Shown: one piece after another, positions 43,576-51,947 of the stretch
How positions within the stretch are numbered: the first letter of the stretch is position 1
How the letters are laid out: every line of letters starts with the position of its first letter
Assembly: GCF_009380215.1 (NCBI RefSeq)
Contig: NZ_WHUG01000011.1
Coordinates: 150,303-214,302, forward strand
Length of the DNA stretch: 64,000 nt
Direction of reading: 5' to 3'
Source of the DNA: Rugamonas aquatica
Lineage (GTDB): Bacteria; Pseudomonadota; Gammaproteobacteria; Burkholderiales; Burkholderiaceae_D
The notes under the pieces: generated by a model
What the model was told of the DNA's origin: nothing
The model's database searches: none
What the model saw: only the letters and a program-made list of their open reading frames with translations
Made by a program: the position numbers and the translations under genes

Positions 43576-45318
43576 TTACATCAACTGCAATTGTTCGACC
43601 GCGTCTGCAATTACGTTGGGTTCCATCGAGCGCATGATCTTGCGGGTTTGCGGCATGATGCGCGCAAGGTCGCTGTTCAGGATTTCCTGCTTGACCGACA
43701 GCAGCTGTGCCGGGTGCATCGAGAATTCGCGCAACCCCATGCCGAGCAGCAGGCGGGTGAGCTTGACGTCGCCCGCCATTTCGCCGCACACGGCCACGTC
43801 GATCCCGGCTTTATGCCCGGCCGCAATCGTCATCGAGATCAATTGCAGCACAGCCGGATGCAGCGGATTGTAAAGGTGTGCGACCTCATAATCAACCCGG
43901 TCGATCGCCAGCGTGTACTGGATCAGGTCATTGGTGCCGATCGACAGGAAGTCCATGCGCTTGACGAACATCGGCAGCGCCAGCGCGGCGGCCGGGATTT
44001 CGATCATGGCGCCGACGTCGACATCGTCGTCGAACTTGACGTTCTGCTCGCGCAGCTCGGCCTTGGCCTGGGCGATCATCGCCAGCGACTGGTCGATCTC
44101 GAACGCATGCGCCAGCATCGGGATCAGGATGCGGACCTTGCCGAACACCGAGGCGCGCAGGATGGCGCGCAGCTGCGTCAGGAAGATCTGCGGCTCGGCC
44201 AGGCAGTAGCGGATCGCCCGCAGACCCAGCGCCGGATTGAGCGCCGTGTGCTCGCTCTGGTCGAGCGGCTTGTCGGCGCCGATGTCGAGCGTGCGTATCG
44301 TCACCGGGCGGCCCTTCATCGCCACCACGGCCTTCTTGTATTGTTCGAACTGCTCGTCCTCGGACGGGATCTTGCTGTTGCGGCCCATGAACAGGAACTC
44401 GGAGCGGAACAAGCCGACGCCGTTGGCGCCCGCCTCCATCGCGGCCGGGCAATCGTCCGGCAGTTCGATGTTGGCCATAAGCTGGATCTCGACGCCGTCC
44501 TTGGTGATGGCCGGGGTCTTCTTCAGCTTATTGAGCTTCTTGCGCGCGCGGGCGGCGGCGCCCTGGCGTTCGCGGTACTGCTCCAGCACCAGCGCGCTCG
44601 GGTTGGCGATCACCACGCCGGCGTCGCCGTCGATAATCAGCCAGTCGTCCTGCTCGATCAGCGTCGAGGCGCCGGACATGCCGACCGCCGCCGGGATGTC
44701 CAGGCTGCGGGCGACGATGGCCGTGTGCGAGTTCTGGCCGCCGACGTCGGTGACGAAGCCGATGAAGGAACGGTCGCGGAACTGCAGCATGTCGGCCGGC
44801 GAGATGTCGTGGGCGACGATAATCATCTGCGCCTGGAAGCCGTCCTCGCCGGCGGTGGCCGGCAGGATCTGGGCGGTGCCCATCAAGACCTTCAGCACGC
44901 GCTCGGCGACCTGCTGGATGTCGGCCTTGCGCTCGCGCAGATAGGGGTCTTCGATTTCGTCGAACTGCGCCGACAGCTCGTCGATCTGGGTCAGCAGCGC
45001 CCATTCGGCGTTGTAGTGGCGGGCGCGGATGATGTCCAGCGGCGCTTCCGAGATCATCGGGTCGGACAGGATCAGGGCGTGGACGTCGATGAAGGCGCCC
45101 AGTTCGGTGGGCGCATCCTTCGGCAGTTCGTTCCACAGCGTTTGCAGTTCCTTGTGCACCTGGGCCAGCGCCTGCTGCAGGCGCGACACTTCCGCCTCCA
45201 GATGCTCTTCCGCCACCAGGTAGTGCTTGACGTCCAGCGCCGCCGGCGCCAGCTTGTGGGCGCGGCCGATGGCGATGCCGCGCGAAACCGGGATGCCATG
45301 CAAGGTGAAGGAAGCCAT
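43576..45318 (-). CDS. ptsI: PTS enzyme I (PEP-protein phosphotransferase)
   Basis: A 580-residue enzyme of standard length. The phosphorylated His198 is in GGQNSHTAIVARSL, and the PEP-binding barrel contains LFRSEFLFMGR and a late Cys in DVAVCGEMAGD. It passes phosphate from PEP to HPr. The start at 45318 gives the normal EI N-terminus. With ptsH and an EIIA-Man gene, but no EIIB/EIIC nearby, this is the regulatory type of PTS seen in many Betaproteobacteria. Confidence 0.95.
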   Translation of the reverse strand: MASFTLHGIPVSRGIAIGRAHKLAPAALDVKHYLVAEEHLEAEVSRLQQALAQVHKELQTLWNELPKDAPTELGAFIDVHALILSDPMISEAPLDIIRARHYNAEWALLTQIDELSAQFDEIEDPYLRERKADIQQVAERVLKVLMGTAQILPATAGEDGFQAQMIIVAHDISPADMLQFRDRSFIGFVTDVGGQNSHTAIVARSLDIPAAVGMSGASTLIEQDDWLIIDGDAGVVIANPSALVLEQYRERQGAAARARKKLNKLKKTPAITKDGVEIQLMANIELPDDCPAAMEAGANGVGLFRSEFLFMGRNSKIPSEDEQFEQYKKAVVAMKGRPVTIRTLDIGADKPLDQSEHTALNPALGLRAIRYCLAEPQIFLTQLRAILRASVFGKVRILIPMLAHAFEIDQSLAMIAQAKAELREQNVKFDDDVDVGAMIEIPAAALALPMFVKRMDFLSIGTNDLIQYTLAIDRVDYEVAHLYNPLHPAVLQLISMTIAAGHKAGIDVAVCGEMAGDVKLTRLLLGMGLREFSMHPAQLLSVKQEILNSDLARIMPQTRKIMRSMEPNVIADAVEQLQLM

Positions 45319-45362
45319 AGGCGGACCTGTGGGGGTACGTGGGCGGCTGCGTTCCGCAGGCA

Positions 45363-45632
45363 TTACTCGCCTTCGCCGAACTTGTCGTTGACCAGCGCCG
45401 TCAGCGCGGCGATGCAATCGCCTTCATCGGCGCCGTCGGCTTCCAGCGTGACCTTGGCGCCCTTGCCGGCGGCCAGCATCATCACGCCCATGATGGACTT
45501 GGCGTTGATGCGGCGCGCGTTGCGGGTCAGCCAGACGTCGCTTTGAAATTTTGCTGCCAGTTGGGTGAATTTGGCGGAGGCACGCGCATGCAAACCAAGC
45601 TTGTTGATAATCTCAAGTTCTTGTTGAATCAT
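45363..45632 (-). CDS. ptsH: phosphocarrier protein HPr
   Basis: An 89-residue protein with His15 (KLGLHARASAKF) as the EI phosphorylation site. Ser46 (NAKSIMGVMML) is at the position phosphorylated by HPr kinase in species that have it. It lies between the EIIA-Man gene and ptsI. Confidence 0.95.
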   Translation of the reverse strand: MIQQELEIINKLGLHARASAKFTQLAAKFQSDVWLTRNARRINAKSIMGVMMLAAGKGAKVTLEADGADEGDCIAALTALVNDKFGEGE

Positions 45633-45682
45633 TTTTCTTTTGTCTCAATCAGAAATGCGCACTGCAAAAATAAAGTCCGGAG

Positions 45683-46090
45683 TCAGGGTTGCCCGACCCG
45701 GATGCGGTTATCGACGCGCACTGCCCCACTCTGCGCGCCGGCCAGGGCCATTTCGACCACCACGTCCAGCGTATCGCGGCGGTAGGTGATGGCGCGCAGC
45801 AGCATCGGCAAACTGATGCCCGCGATGACCTCCACCCGGCCGGCGTCCGCCAGACGGTTGCAGCAATTGGCGGGCGTGCCGCCTTTGACGTCGGTGATGA
45901 CCAGCACACCGTCGCCTTCGTCGAGACGCTGGATAGCCGCCGCCGCCAGAGCCTGGACTTCGCCGAGATCCTGGTCGGCGATCACGTCGATCGCCTCCAG
46001 CCGCTCGGTGGGACCACGGAACACATGGGCGCAGGCGGCAATGAAGGCCTGTCCCAGTGGTGCGTGCGTCATAAGCAGTATGCCAACCAT
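45683..46090 (-). CDS. PTS EIIA-Man family protein
   Basis: A 135-residue single-domain EIIA of the mannose/fructose family. His9 in MVGILLMTHAPLGQAF is the phosphorylation site, and VLVITDVKGGTPANC is conserved. Standing alone without EIIB, EIIC or EIID it is probably a phosphorylation sink or regulator, not a sugar importer. It heads the pts cluster. Confidence 0.92.
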   Translation of the reverse strand: MVGILLMTHAPLGQAFIAACAHVFRGPTERLEAIDVIADQDLGEVQALAAAAIQRLDEGDGVLVITDVKGGTPANCCNRLADAGRVEVIAGISLPMLLRAITYRRDTLDVVVEMALAGAQSGAVRVDNRIRVGQP

Positions 46091-46150
46091 ATTCTTAAAC
46101 CGCCAGTGAGCGCGGACGTTTTTTGGCGTCCGGCGCGTGTTAATGATGCG

Positions 46151-47098
46151 TTATTGTGCCTGCACGGCTGCTTCGACGGCGTCGATGAACATCGCCGCCA
46201 CCTGGAAGCCCGTTTGCTGGGTGATTTCCTGGAAGCAGGTTGGACTGGTGACGTTGACTTCTGTTAAGCAATCGCCAATAACATCTAATCCTACCAGCAA
46301 CAAGCCACGGGCGGCCAGTATCGGCCCCAGGGTGTTGGCAATTTCATAATCGCGCTCGGTCAGCGGCTGCGCCACGCCAACGCCGCCGGCCGCCAGGTTG
46401 CCGCGCACTTCGCCGTTCTGCGGGATGCGCGCCAGCGAGTACGGTACAGGTTTGCCGGCGATCACCAGGATGCGCTTGTCGCCCTTGACGATCTCGGGGA
46501 TGTAGCGCTGCACCATGATGGTGCGGGCGCCGTTGTCGGTCAGCGTTTCGATGATGGAACCCAGGTTCATGCCGTCGGCCGTCACGCGGAACACGCCGGC
46601 GCCGCCCATGCCGTCCAGCGGCTTGAGGATGATGTCGCCATGCAGCTTCTGGAAGGCGCGGATGCGCGCCTCGTCGGCCGTCACCAGGGTCGGCGAGGTG
46701 AACTGGCTGAACTGGGCTATCGACAGCTTTTCATTGTGGTCGCGGATCGCGGACGGCTTGTTGAACACCTTGGCGCCCTGCTTTTCGGCCAGCTCCAGCA
46801 GGTAGGTGCCGTAGATGTACTCCATGTCGAACGGCGGATCCTTGCGCTGGATGATGGCGTCGAACTCGCCCAGATTGGTTTCCTGCGCCGGCGCCGCGCG
46901 GTACCAGTCGTGGCTGTCGCCGGTGATGGTGATTTCGGCCGCGTTGGCGTAGACCACGCCGCTGTCCAGCGCCATGTCTTTTTGCTCGAAGGCGTAGACG
47001 GTGTGGCCGCGCTTGGCCGCTTCCACCATCATGGCGTAGGTCGAATCCTTATAGGTCTTGAAGGTCGACAAGGGATCGGCGAGGAAAGCTATTTTCAT
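46151..47098 (-). CDS. gshB: glutathione synthetase
   Basis: A 315-residue ATP-grasp enzyme that adds glycine to gamma-glutamylcysteine. MKIAFLADPLSTFKTYKDST opens the N-domain, and DIILKPLDGMGGAGVFRV is the grasp segment, with GLLLVGLDVIGDCLTEVNVT near the end. The ATG at 47098 with GGATG upstream is preferred over 47110. It follows gshA on the same strand. Confidence 0.96.
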   Translation of the reverse strand: MKIAFLADPLSTFKTYKDSTYAMMVEAAKRGHTVYAFEQKDMALDSGVVYANAAEITITGDSHDWYRAAPAQETNLGEFDAIIQRKDPPFDMEYIYGTYLLELAEKQGAKVFNKPSAIRDHNEKLSIAQFSQFTSPTLVTADEARIRAFQKLHGDIILKPLDGMGGAGVFRVTADGMNLGSIIETLTDNGARTIMVQRYIPEIVKGDKRILVIAGKPVPYSLARIPQNGEVRGNLAAGGVGVAQPLTERDYEIANTLGPILAARGLLLVGLDVIGDCLTEVNVTSPTCFQEITQQTGFQVAAMFIDAVEAAVQAQ

Positions 47099-47154
47099 GG
47101 GCGCATCCATTCTGGGTAATGCCTGATTTTAGCCGAGATTCGCCTGCGGCACCG

Positions 47155-47176
47155 GGGAGCGGACCAGGCCGCTCCC
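47155..47176 (-). other. stem-loop in gshA-gshB spacer
   Basis: The perfect 8-base arms GGGAGCGG and CCGCTCCC flank a 6-base loop, just after the gshA stop. There is no U-run, so it is more likely a processing or stability element than a full terminator. Confidence 0.4.
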
Positions 47177-47183
47177 GTGAGGC

Positions 47184-48485
47184 TTAGTAGACTTCCGGAT
47201 TCGGATCGGTGCGTTCCATTTCCAGCGACGCCGCCAGCAGGGCCAGCCGCGCCACCACGCCGTAGACGTAGAAACGGTTCGGCGCCGCCGTGCCCGGCTT
47301 GGCCTTCAAATCCGGCACCGCGTGCTGCTGGGCGAAGGCCAGCGGCACGTATTGCGATCCGGGCGCGTTGAGGTTCTGGTCGATGCCCTTTTCCGCGTGC
47401 ACGCGGTAGAAACCGCCCACCACGTAGCGGTCTATCATGTAGACCACCGGCTCGGCCACCGCATCCTTGATGCTCTCGAAGGTCGGCACGCCTTCCTGGA
47501 TGATGAAGTCGGTCACTTCCTTGCCATCCTTGACGACGATCATCTTGTCGCGCTGGGCCTGGCTCAAGTCCTTGATTTCGCTGGAATCCTTGATGGTCAG
47601 GATGCTGGTGCCGTAGGTGCCGGCGTCCGGCTTGACGATCACGAACGGCTTCTGGTCCTTGATGCCGTATTCCTTGTACTTCTTCTTGATCTTGGACAGC
47701 AGCGCGTCGATATTGGCGGCCAGGCAATCATAGCCCTCGCCGGTGCGGAAGTTGACGGCGTCGCACTTGGCGTGGAAGGGGTTGAGCATCCACGGATCGA
47801 CGCCGATCAGCTTGCCGAACTTCTTGACCACCTCGTCGTAGGCGTTCATGTGGTTGCCCTTGCGGCGCACGGCCCAGCCGGCATGCAGCGGCGGCAGCAG
47901 GCTTTGCTCGTGGATGTTCTGCAAAATGTCAGGAATGCCGGCCGACAAGTCGTTGTTCAGCAGAATCGTGCACGGGTCGAAATCCTTCAGGCCCACGCGG
48001 CGGCCGTTGGCCGAACGCACCAGCGGCTCGACCACCAGCATATTGCCGTCAGGCAGCGCCAGCGGCGTCGGCTGGGTGATTTCCGGCGACAGCGAGCCCA
48101 GGCGTACATGCAGGCCGGTCTGGCGGAAGATCTGCATCAGCCGCGCGACGTTCTGCCAGTAGGTCGGATGGCGCTGTTGCACTTCCGGGATCAGCAACAG
48201 GTTGCGGGCGTCCGGGCAGTATTTGTCGATGGCCGCCATGGCCGCCTGCACCGACAGCGGCAACATTTCCGTCGCCAGGTGGTTGAAACCGCCCGGGAAC
48301 AGATTGGTATCGACCGGCGCCAGCTTGTAGCCGGCGTTGCGCATGTCGACGGAGCAATAGAACGGCGGCGTGTGCTCTTGCCACTCCAGGCGGAACCAGC
48401 GCTCAATGGCCGGCGTTGCGGCCAGAATTTTTTCTTCGAGGTCGAGCAGCGGTCCGGTCAGGGCCGTGACGAGATGGGGAACCAT
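47184..48485 (-). CDS. gshA: glutamate-cysteine ligase, betaproteobacterial type
   Basis: A 433-residue enzyme of the short GshA class found in Acidithiobacillus and Betaproteobacteria, not the E. coli type. It starts MVPHLVTALTGPLLDLEEKI, and VIVKPDAGTYGTSILTI is the likely nucleotide-binding loop. It makes gamma-glutamylcysteine, the first step of glutathione synthesis. It lies upstream of gshB, separated from amtB by a terminator. Confidence 0.93.
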   Translation of the reverse strand: MVPHLVTALTGPLLDLEEKILAATPAIERWFRLEWQEHTPPFYCSVDMRNAGYKLAPVDTNLFPGGFNHLATEMLPLSVQAAMAAIDKYCPDARNLLLIPEVQQRHPTYWQNVARLMQIFRQTGLHVRLGSLSPEITQPTPLALPDGNMLVVEPLVRSANGRRVGLKDFDPCTILLNNDLSAGIPDILQNIHEQSLLPPLHAGWAVRRKGNHMNAYDEVVKKFGKLIGVDPWMLNPFHAKCDAVNFRTGEGYDCLAANIDALLSKIKKKYKEYGIKDQKPFVIVKPDAGTYGTSILTIKDSSEIKDLSQAQRDKMIVVKDGKEVTDFIIQEGVPTFESIKDAVAEPVVYMIDRYVVGGFYRVHAEKGIDQNLNAPGSQYVPLAFAQQHAVPDLKAKPGTAAPNRFYVYGVVARLALLAASLEMERTDPNPEVY

Positions 48486-48558
48486 GGTTACTTCCTTAGC
48501 TATTACCGTGCAGATAGCCCAAGTCAGGGCGAAAACTGTATTTTAAAGGCAGGAAATG

Positions 48559-48585
48559 AAAAAAGCGCCTCTTTTGGAGGCGCTT
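48559..48585 (-). terminator. rho-independent terminator after amtB
   Basis: The arms AAGCGCCTC and GAGGCGCTT flank a 5-base loop and, read on the minus strand, run into six T. It lies about 50 bases after the amtB stop and insulates gshA. Confidence 0.9.
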
Positions 48586-48632
48586 CTTTCTTTGCCCGTG
48601 GCAACGGGCGGTATTACGTTACCAATAAAGCA

Positions 48633-50210
48633 TTAAGCGTGGTAAGCGGACTCGCCGTGGCTGGTGATGTCCAGGCCTTCGCGCTCTTCTTCTTCCGGTA
48701 CGCGCAGACCGATGACGATGTCGACCAGCTTGTAGGCGATCAGCGACACGACGGCCGACCAGACGACGGTGGTGCCGATGGCCGTAGCCTGGGTCGTTAC
48801 CTGGGTAACGATCGAGTAAGGATCGGCCGACATTTTGTTGGTCACGTAGTCGAACACGCCCTGACCGCCCAGCGACGGTGCAGCGAACACACCGGTCAGC
48901 AGCGCGCCCAGGATGCCGCCGACGCCGTGCACGCCGAACACGTCCAGCGAGTCGTCAGCGCCCAGCAGGCGTTTCAGGCCGTTCACGCCCCACAGGCAGA
49001 CGACACCAGCCAGCAAGCCGATGACCAGCGCGCCCATCGGACCGACATAACCGCAGGCCGGGGTGATGGCCACCAGGCCGGCAACCGCGCCCGAAGCGGC
49101 GCCCAGCATCGAAGGCTTGCCTTTGACGATCCACTCGCCCAGCAACCAGGACATGGTGGCGCAAGCGGTAGCCAGCAGCGTGTTGACGAAGGCCAGCGCG
49201 GCGACATCGCCCGCTTCCAGTGCCGAACCGGCGTTGAAGCCGAACCAGCCCACCCACAGCAGCGAAGCGCCGATCATGGTCATGGTCAGCGAGTGCGGCG
49301 CCATCGATTCACGGCCGTAGCCGACGCGTTTGCCCATCATGTAGGCGCCCACCAGGCCGGCCACGGCGGCGTTGATGTGCACCACGGTGCCGCCGGCGAA
49401 GTCCAGCGCGCCTTTTTGCCACAGCCAGCCGGCTTTGGCGGTTTCAGTCGCCAGGGTGGCCGCATCCTTGATCGCGTCAGGACCGGTCCAGAACCAGACC
49501 ATGTGGGCAATCGGCAGGTAGGCAAAAGTGAACCACAGCACGACGAAGGCCAGCACGGCGGTGAACTTGGCGCGCTCGGCGAAGGAGCCGACGATCAGGC
49601 CGCAGGTGATGGCGGCGAAGGTCGCCTGGAACACCACGTACACGAACTCGGGAATCACTACGCCTTTGCTGAAGGTGGCGGCGGTCGAGAAGGTGGCTTT
49701 GACCGGATCCCAGATACCGTTGAGGAAGGCGCGGTCGAATTTGCCGATGAAGGCGTTGCCTTCGGTGAAGGCCAGCGAGTAACCGTACACGCACCACAGC
49801 ACGATGATCAGCACGAAGATGGTGAACACTTGCAGCAGGATGGACAGCATGTTCTTGGAGCGGACCAGGCCGCCGTAGAACAGCGCCAGGCCGGGAATCG
49901 ACATCATGATGACCAGAATGGTCGACACCATCATCCAGGCGGTGTCGCCTTTGTTAGGCACGGGAGCGGGTGCTGCGGCTGGAGCGGCTTCTGCCGGTGC
50001 GGCGGCGGCCGGAGCTGCGGCTGGCGCGGCTGCGGGAGCGGCGGGCGCGGCTTCAGGCGCGGAGGCGGCCGGGGCGGATGCAGCGGGCGCGGGCGCCGAA
50101 GCAACCGGCGCCGAGGCTGCCGGCTTGGCCTCCTGGGCAACCACCGGCGCGGCGAGTGCGAACAGGATGGATACCCCAGCCAGCAACGTTGTTATAGTTT
50201 TTTTCATCAA
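48633..50210 (-). CDS. amtB: ammonium transporter with long Ala/Pro-rich N-terminus
   Basis: A 525-residue Amt/MEP channel. The signal peptide ends near APVVA and is followed by about 70 residues of Ala/Pro repeats. The 11-helix Amt core starts near GDTAWMMVSTILVIMMSIPG. Conserved parts include ALFYGGLVRSKNMLSILLQV, ending with a cytoplasmic tail. It conducts ammonium and is blocked by the PII protein encoded just upstream. The periplasmic low-complexity segment makes it about 95 residues longer than E. coli AmtB. Confidence 0.95.
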   Translation of the reverse strand: MMKKTITTLLAGVSILFALAAPVVAQEAKPAASAPVASAPAPAASAPAASAPEAAPAAPAAAPAAAPAAAAPAEAAPAAAPAPVPNKGDTAWMMVSTILVIMMSIPGLALFYGGLVRSKNMLSILLQVFTIFVLIIVLWCVYGYSLAFTEGNAFIGKFDRAFLNGIWDPVKATFSTAATFSKGVVIPEFVYVVFQATFAAITCGLIVGSFAERAKFTAVLAFVVLWFTFAYLPIAHMVWFWTGPDAIKDAATLATETAKAGWLWQKGALDFAGGTVVHINAAVAGLVGAYMMGKRVGYGRESMAPHSLTMTMIGASLLWVGWFGFNAGSALEAGDVAALAFVNTLLATACATMSWLLGEWIVKGKPSMLGAASGAVAGLVAITPACGYVGPMGALVIGLLAGVVCLWGVNGLKRLLGADDSLDVFGVHGVGGILGALLTGVFAAPSLGGQGVFDYVTNKMSADPYSIVTQVTTQATAIGTTVVWSAVVSLIAYKLVDIVIGLRVPEEEEREGLDITSHGESAYHA

Positions 50211-50218
50211 TCTTCCCC

Positions 50219-50557
50219 TTAAAGAGCTTCGTTGCCGGTTTCGCCGGTGCGGATGCGGATGACTTGTTCCAGGTTGTACACGAAGATCTTGCCGTCGCCG
50301 ATCTTGCCGGTGCGGGCAGCGCCTTCGATCGCCTCGATCGCCTGCTCGACGATGGAATCGTCCACCGCCGCTTCGATCTTGGTCTTCGGCAGGAAGTCCA
50401 CGACGTATTCGGCGCCGCGGTACAGTTCGGTGTGACCTTTCTGACGGCCGAAGCCTTTCACCTCGGTCACGGTGATGCCTTGCACGTTGATCGCCGAGAG
50501 GGCCTCGCGGACCTCATCGAGCTTGAACGGCTTGATAATGGCGGTAATCATTTTCAT
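50219..50557 (-). CDS. glnK: nitrogen regulatory PII protein
   Basis: A 112-residue PII protein. Tyr51 in the T-loop (TELYRGAEYVVDFLPK) is the uridylylation site, and GKIGDGKIFV is the nucleotide-binding B-loop. Its position directly before amtB marks it as GlnK, the subunit that gates AmtB in response to nitrogen status. Confidence 0.95.
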   Translation of the reverse strand: MKMITAIIKPFKLDEVREALSAINVQGITVTEVKGFGRQKGHTELYRGAEYVVDFLPKTKIEAAVDDSIVEQAIEAIEGAARTGKIGDGKIFVYNLEQVIRIRTGETGNEAL

Positions 50558-50568
50558 ACTGGCCTCGC

Positions 50569-51333
50569 TTAGAAGGTTTTGGAAATGGTCAGGACAGCAC
50601 CTGTTTTTGCCAGGTTCTTTCCATCAGGTCCGACGTAGGCTTTCGTGTCGGCATAGACCGCCGCCAATGCCACCGTCACTACGCCGAAATCTTTGGTGAC
50701 GCCCAGCTTGTAATCCGTGTAGCTGGAAGCGCCGTTGTGCTTGACGTTCTGATGGCCGGCGTGCACGTTCAGCACGTAGCCGTCGGCCAGCTCGAAGTTG
50801 CCCGAGGCATCGACGTAGCCGCTGTTCTTGCTGTCGGCAAAGCCGAACAGATTGGTCGTCGACTGCGAGTATTTCAGCGAGACGGGACCGTAGGAAACCT
50901 GGCCGTACAATTCGAAGGTATTGGCGCTCGGATGCAGGCCATTGGATGGATAGAAGTAGTAGAGGCCGCCGACGTCATAGGACACATCCTTGACGATCTC
51001 GCCCCGTTTGCCGGCGTACAGATCCCATTCGACATCGCCACTACCGCCCGCGTCCTTGGTCCACTTGATGGTGGACAGCCAGGTACCGGCGTAGAAGCCG
51101 GTCGGATTATTGGTATAGTCCGCGCCGCCCTGCAGTGCAGGTTTCAGACGGGTTTGCGATATGCCGCGGTAACGGTAGTCGCTGACAATGGCCGCATTGA
51201 AGCTGACTTCATTGTCCGGTTTCGCCTCGGCAGCGGGTGTCGCTTCCTCGGCGTGCGCCATGCCGGCGCTGATGGAGGCGAATGCTAAAGTCAACGCTGC
51301 GACCAGGGTGAAGTTCTTGCTCAAGCTTTTCAT
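50569..51333 (-). CDS. TorF family putative porin
   Basis: A 254-residue outer-membrane barrel with signal peptide (cleavage near GMAHA) and C-terminal Phe (LTISKTF). The opening VSFNAAIVSDYRYRGISQT and a LQGGADYTNNPTGFYAGTW segment are characteristic of TorF-type proteins. It is the first gene of torF-glnK-amtB, so it is expected to be induced in nitrogen limitation. It may admit a nitrogen source across the outer membrane. Confidence 0.88.
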   Translation of the reverse strand: MKSLSKNFTLVAALTLAFASISAGMAHAEEATPAAEAKPDNEVSFNAAIVSDYRYRGISQTRLKPALQGGADYTNNPTGFYAGTWLSTIKWTKDAGGSGDVEWDLYAGKRGEIVKDVSYDVGGLYYFYPSNGLHPSANTFELYGQVSYGPVSLKYSQSTTNLFGFADSKNSGYVDASGNFELADGYVLNVHAGHQNVKHNGASSYTDYKLGVTKDFGVVTVALAAVYADTKAYVGPDGKNLAKTGAVLTISKTF

Positions 51334-51424
51334 AATTGTTTTCCTTGTGTAGTTGAACTTATTTAGCAGTTGCGGTTTAAAATCCTGTGTGAAGCGAAGC
51401 GATGAAAGCGTTCATGGCTTCTTT

Positions 51425-51440
51425 AGCAGAATGCGTGCCA
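51425..51440 (-). promoter_or_regulatory. sigma-54 promoter for torF-glnK-amtB
   Basis: On the minus strand the sequence TGGCACG-CATT-CTGC-T matches the -24/-12 consensus TGGCACG-N4-TTGCW with one mismatch. It lies 92 bases before the torF start. With the NtrC-type site further upstream it makes RpoN-dependent control likely. Confidence 0.75.
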
Positions 51441-51563
51441 GCTAATGTTGCCGAGGTGATAGCTGCCGTATCAACATCGGCAACGGGACCGCATTTGAAA
51501 GAGTGTGAGAATGGGATGGGTGCGGCGGTGATGTTTCAGAATTTCGCACCACATTAACGCCGG

Positions 51564-51589
51564 GATGCACTGCAATGGTGCAGTGCATC
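51564..51589. promoter_or_regulatory. NtrC-type enhancer site
   Basis: The sequence GCAC-TGCAA-TGGTGC (51567-51581) is a perfect match to GCAC-N5-TGGTGC and sits inside a larger dyad GATGCACTGC...GCAGTGCATC. It lies about 125 bases upstream of the sigma-54 promoter, a normal enhancer distance. It also lies 23 bases before ubiK on the other strand. Confidence 0.7.
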
Positions 51590-51611
51590 GCTGGTTAGAT
51601 CAAGGAATATT

Positions 51612-51851
51612 ATGGATATGAACACTTTTTTCAACGACTTGCAAAGCAAGATCAATCAGGCCATCGAAAACTCACCAGCAAAGGACATCGAGAAGAACGT
51701 GAAGTCCATGATGACCCAGGGTTTTGCCAAGCTGGACTTGGTGACGCGCGAGGAATTCGATGTGCAGGCGCAAGTTCTGGCCAAGACCCGCGCCAAGCTG
51801 GAAGCGCTGGAAGCGCGTCTGGCTGAACTGGAAGCCAAAGCTGGTCAATAA
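51612..51851 (+). CDS. ubiK: ubiquinone biosynthesis accessory factor UbiK
   Basis: A 79-residue BMFP-family protein: an amphipathic N-terminus (MDMNTFFNDLQSKINQAIEN) followed by a C-terminal coiled coil (REEFDVQAQVLAKTRAKLEA). UbiK binds UbiJ and helps assemble the ubiquinone-synthesis complex. The size is typical. It is divergent from the torF operon. Confidence 0.88.
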   Translation: MDMNTFFNDLQSKINQAIENSPAKDIEKNVKSMMTQGFAKLDLVTREEFDVQAQVLAKTRAKLEALEARLAELEAKAGQ

Positions 51852-51947
51852 ATCCGTGCTGGCGCCCGCCCGTTTGGGCTAGCGCAAAGCACGGCGGCGG
51901 GCGTGGGCTACGCTGGCGGCTGGTATCCACTGGTCGTCCGCTATCCC

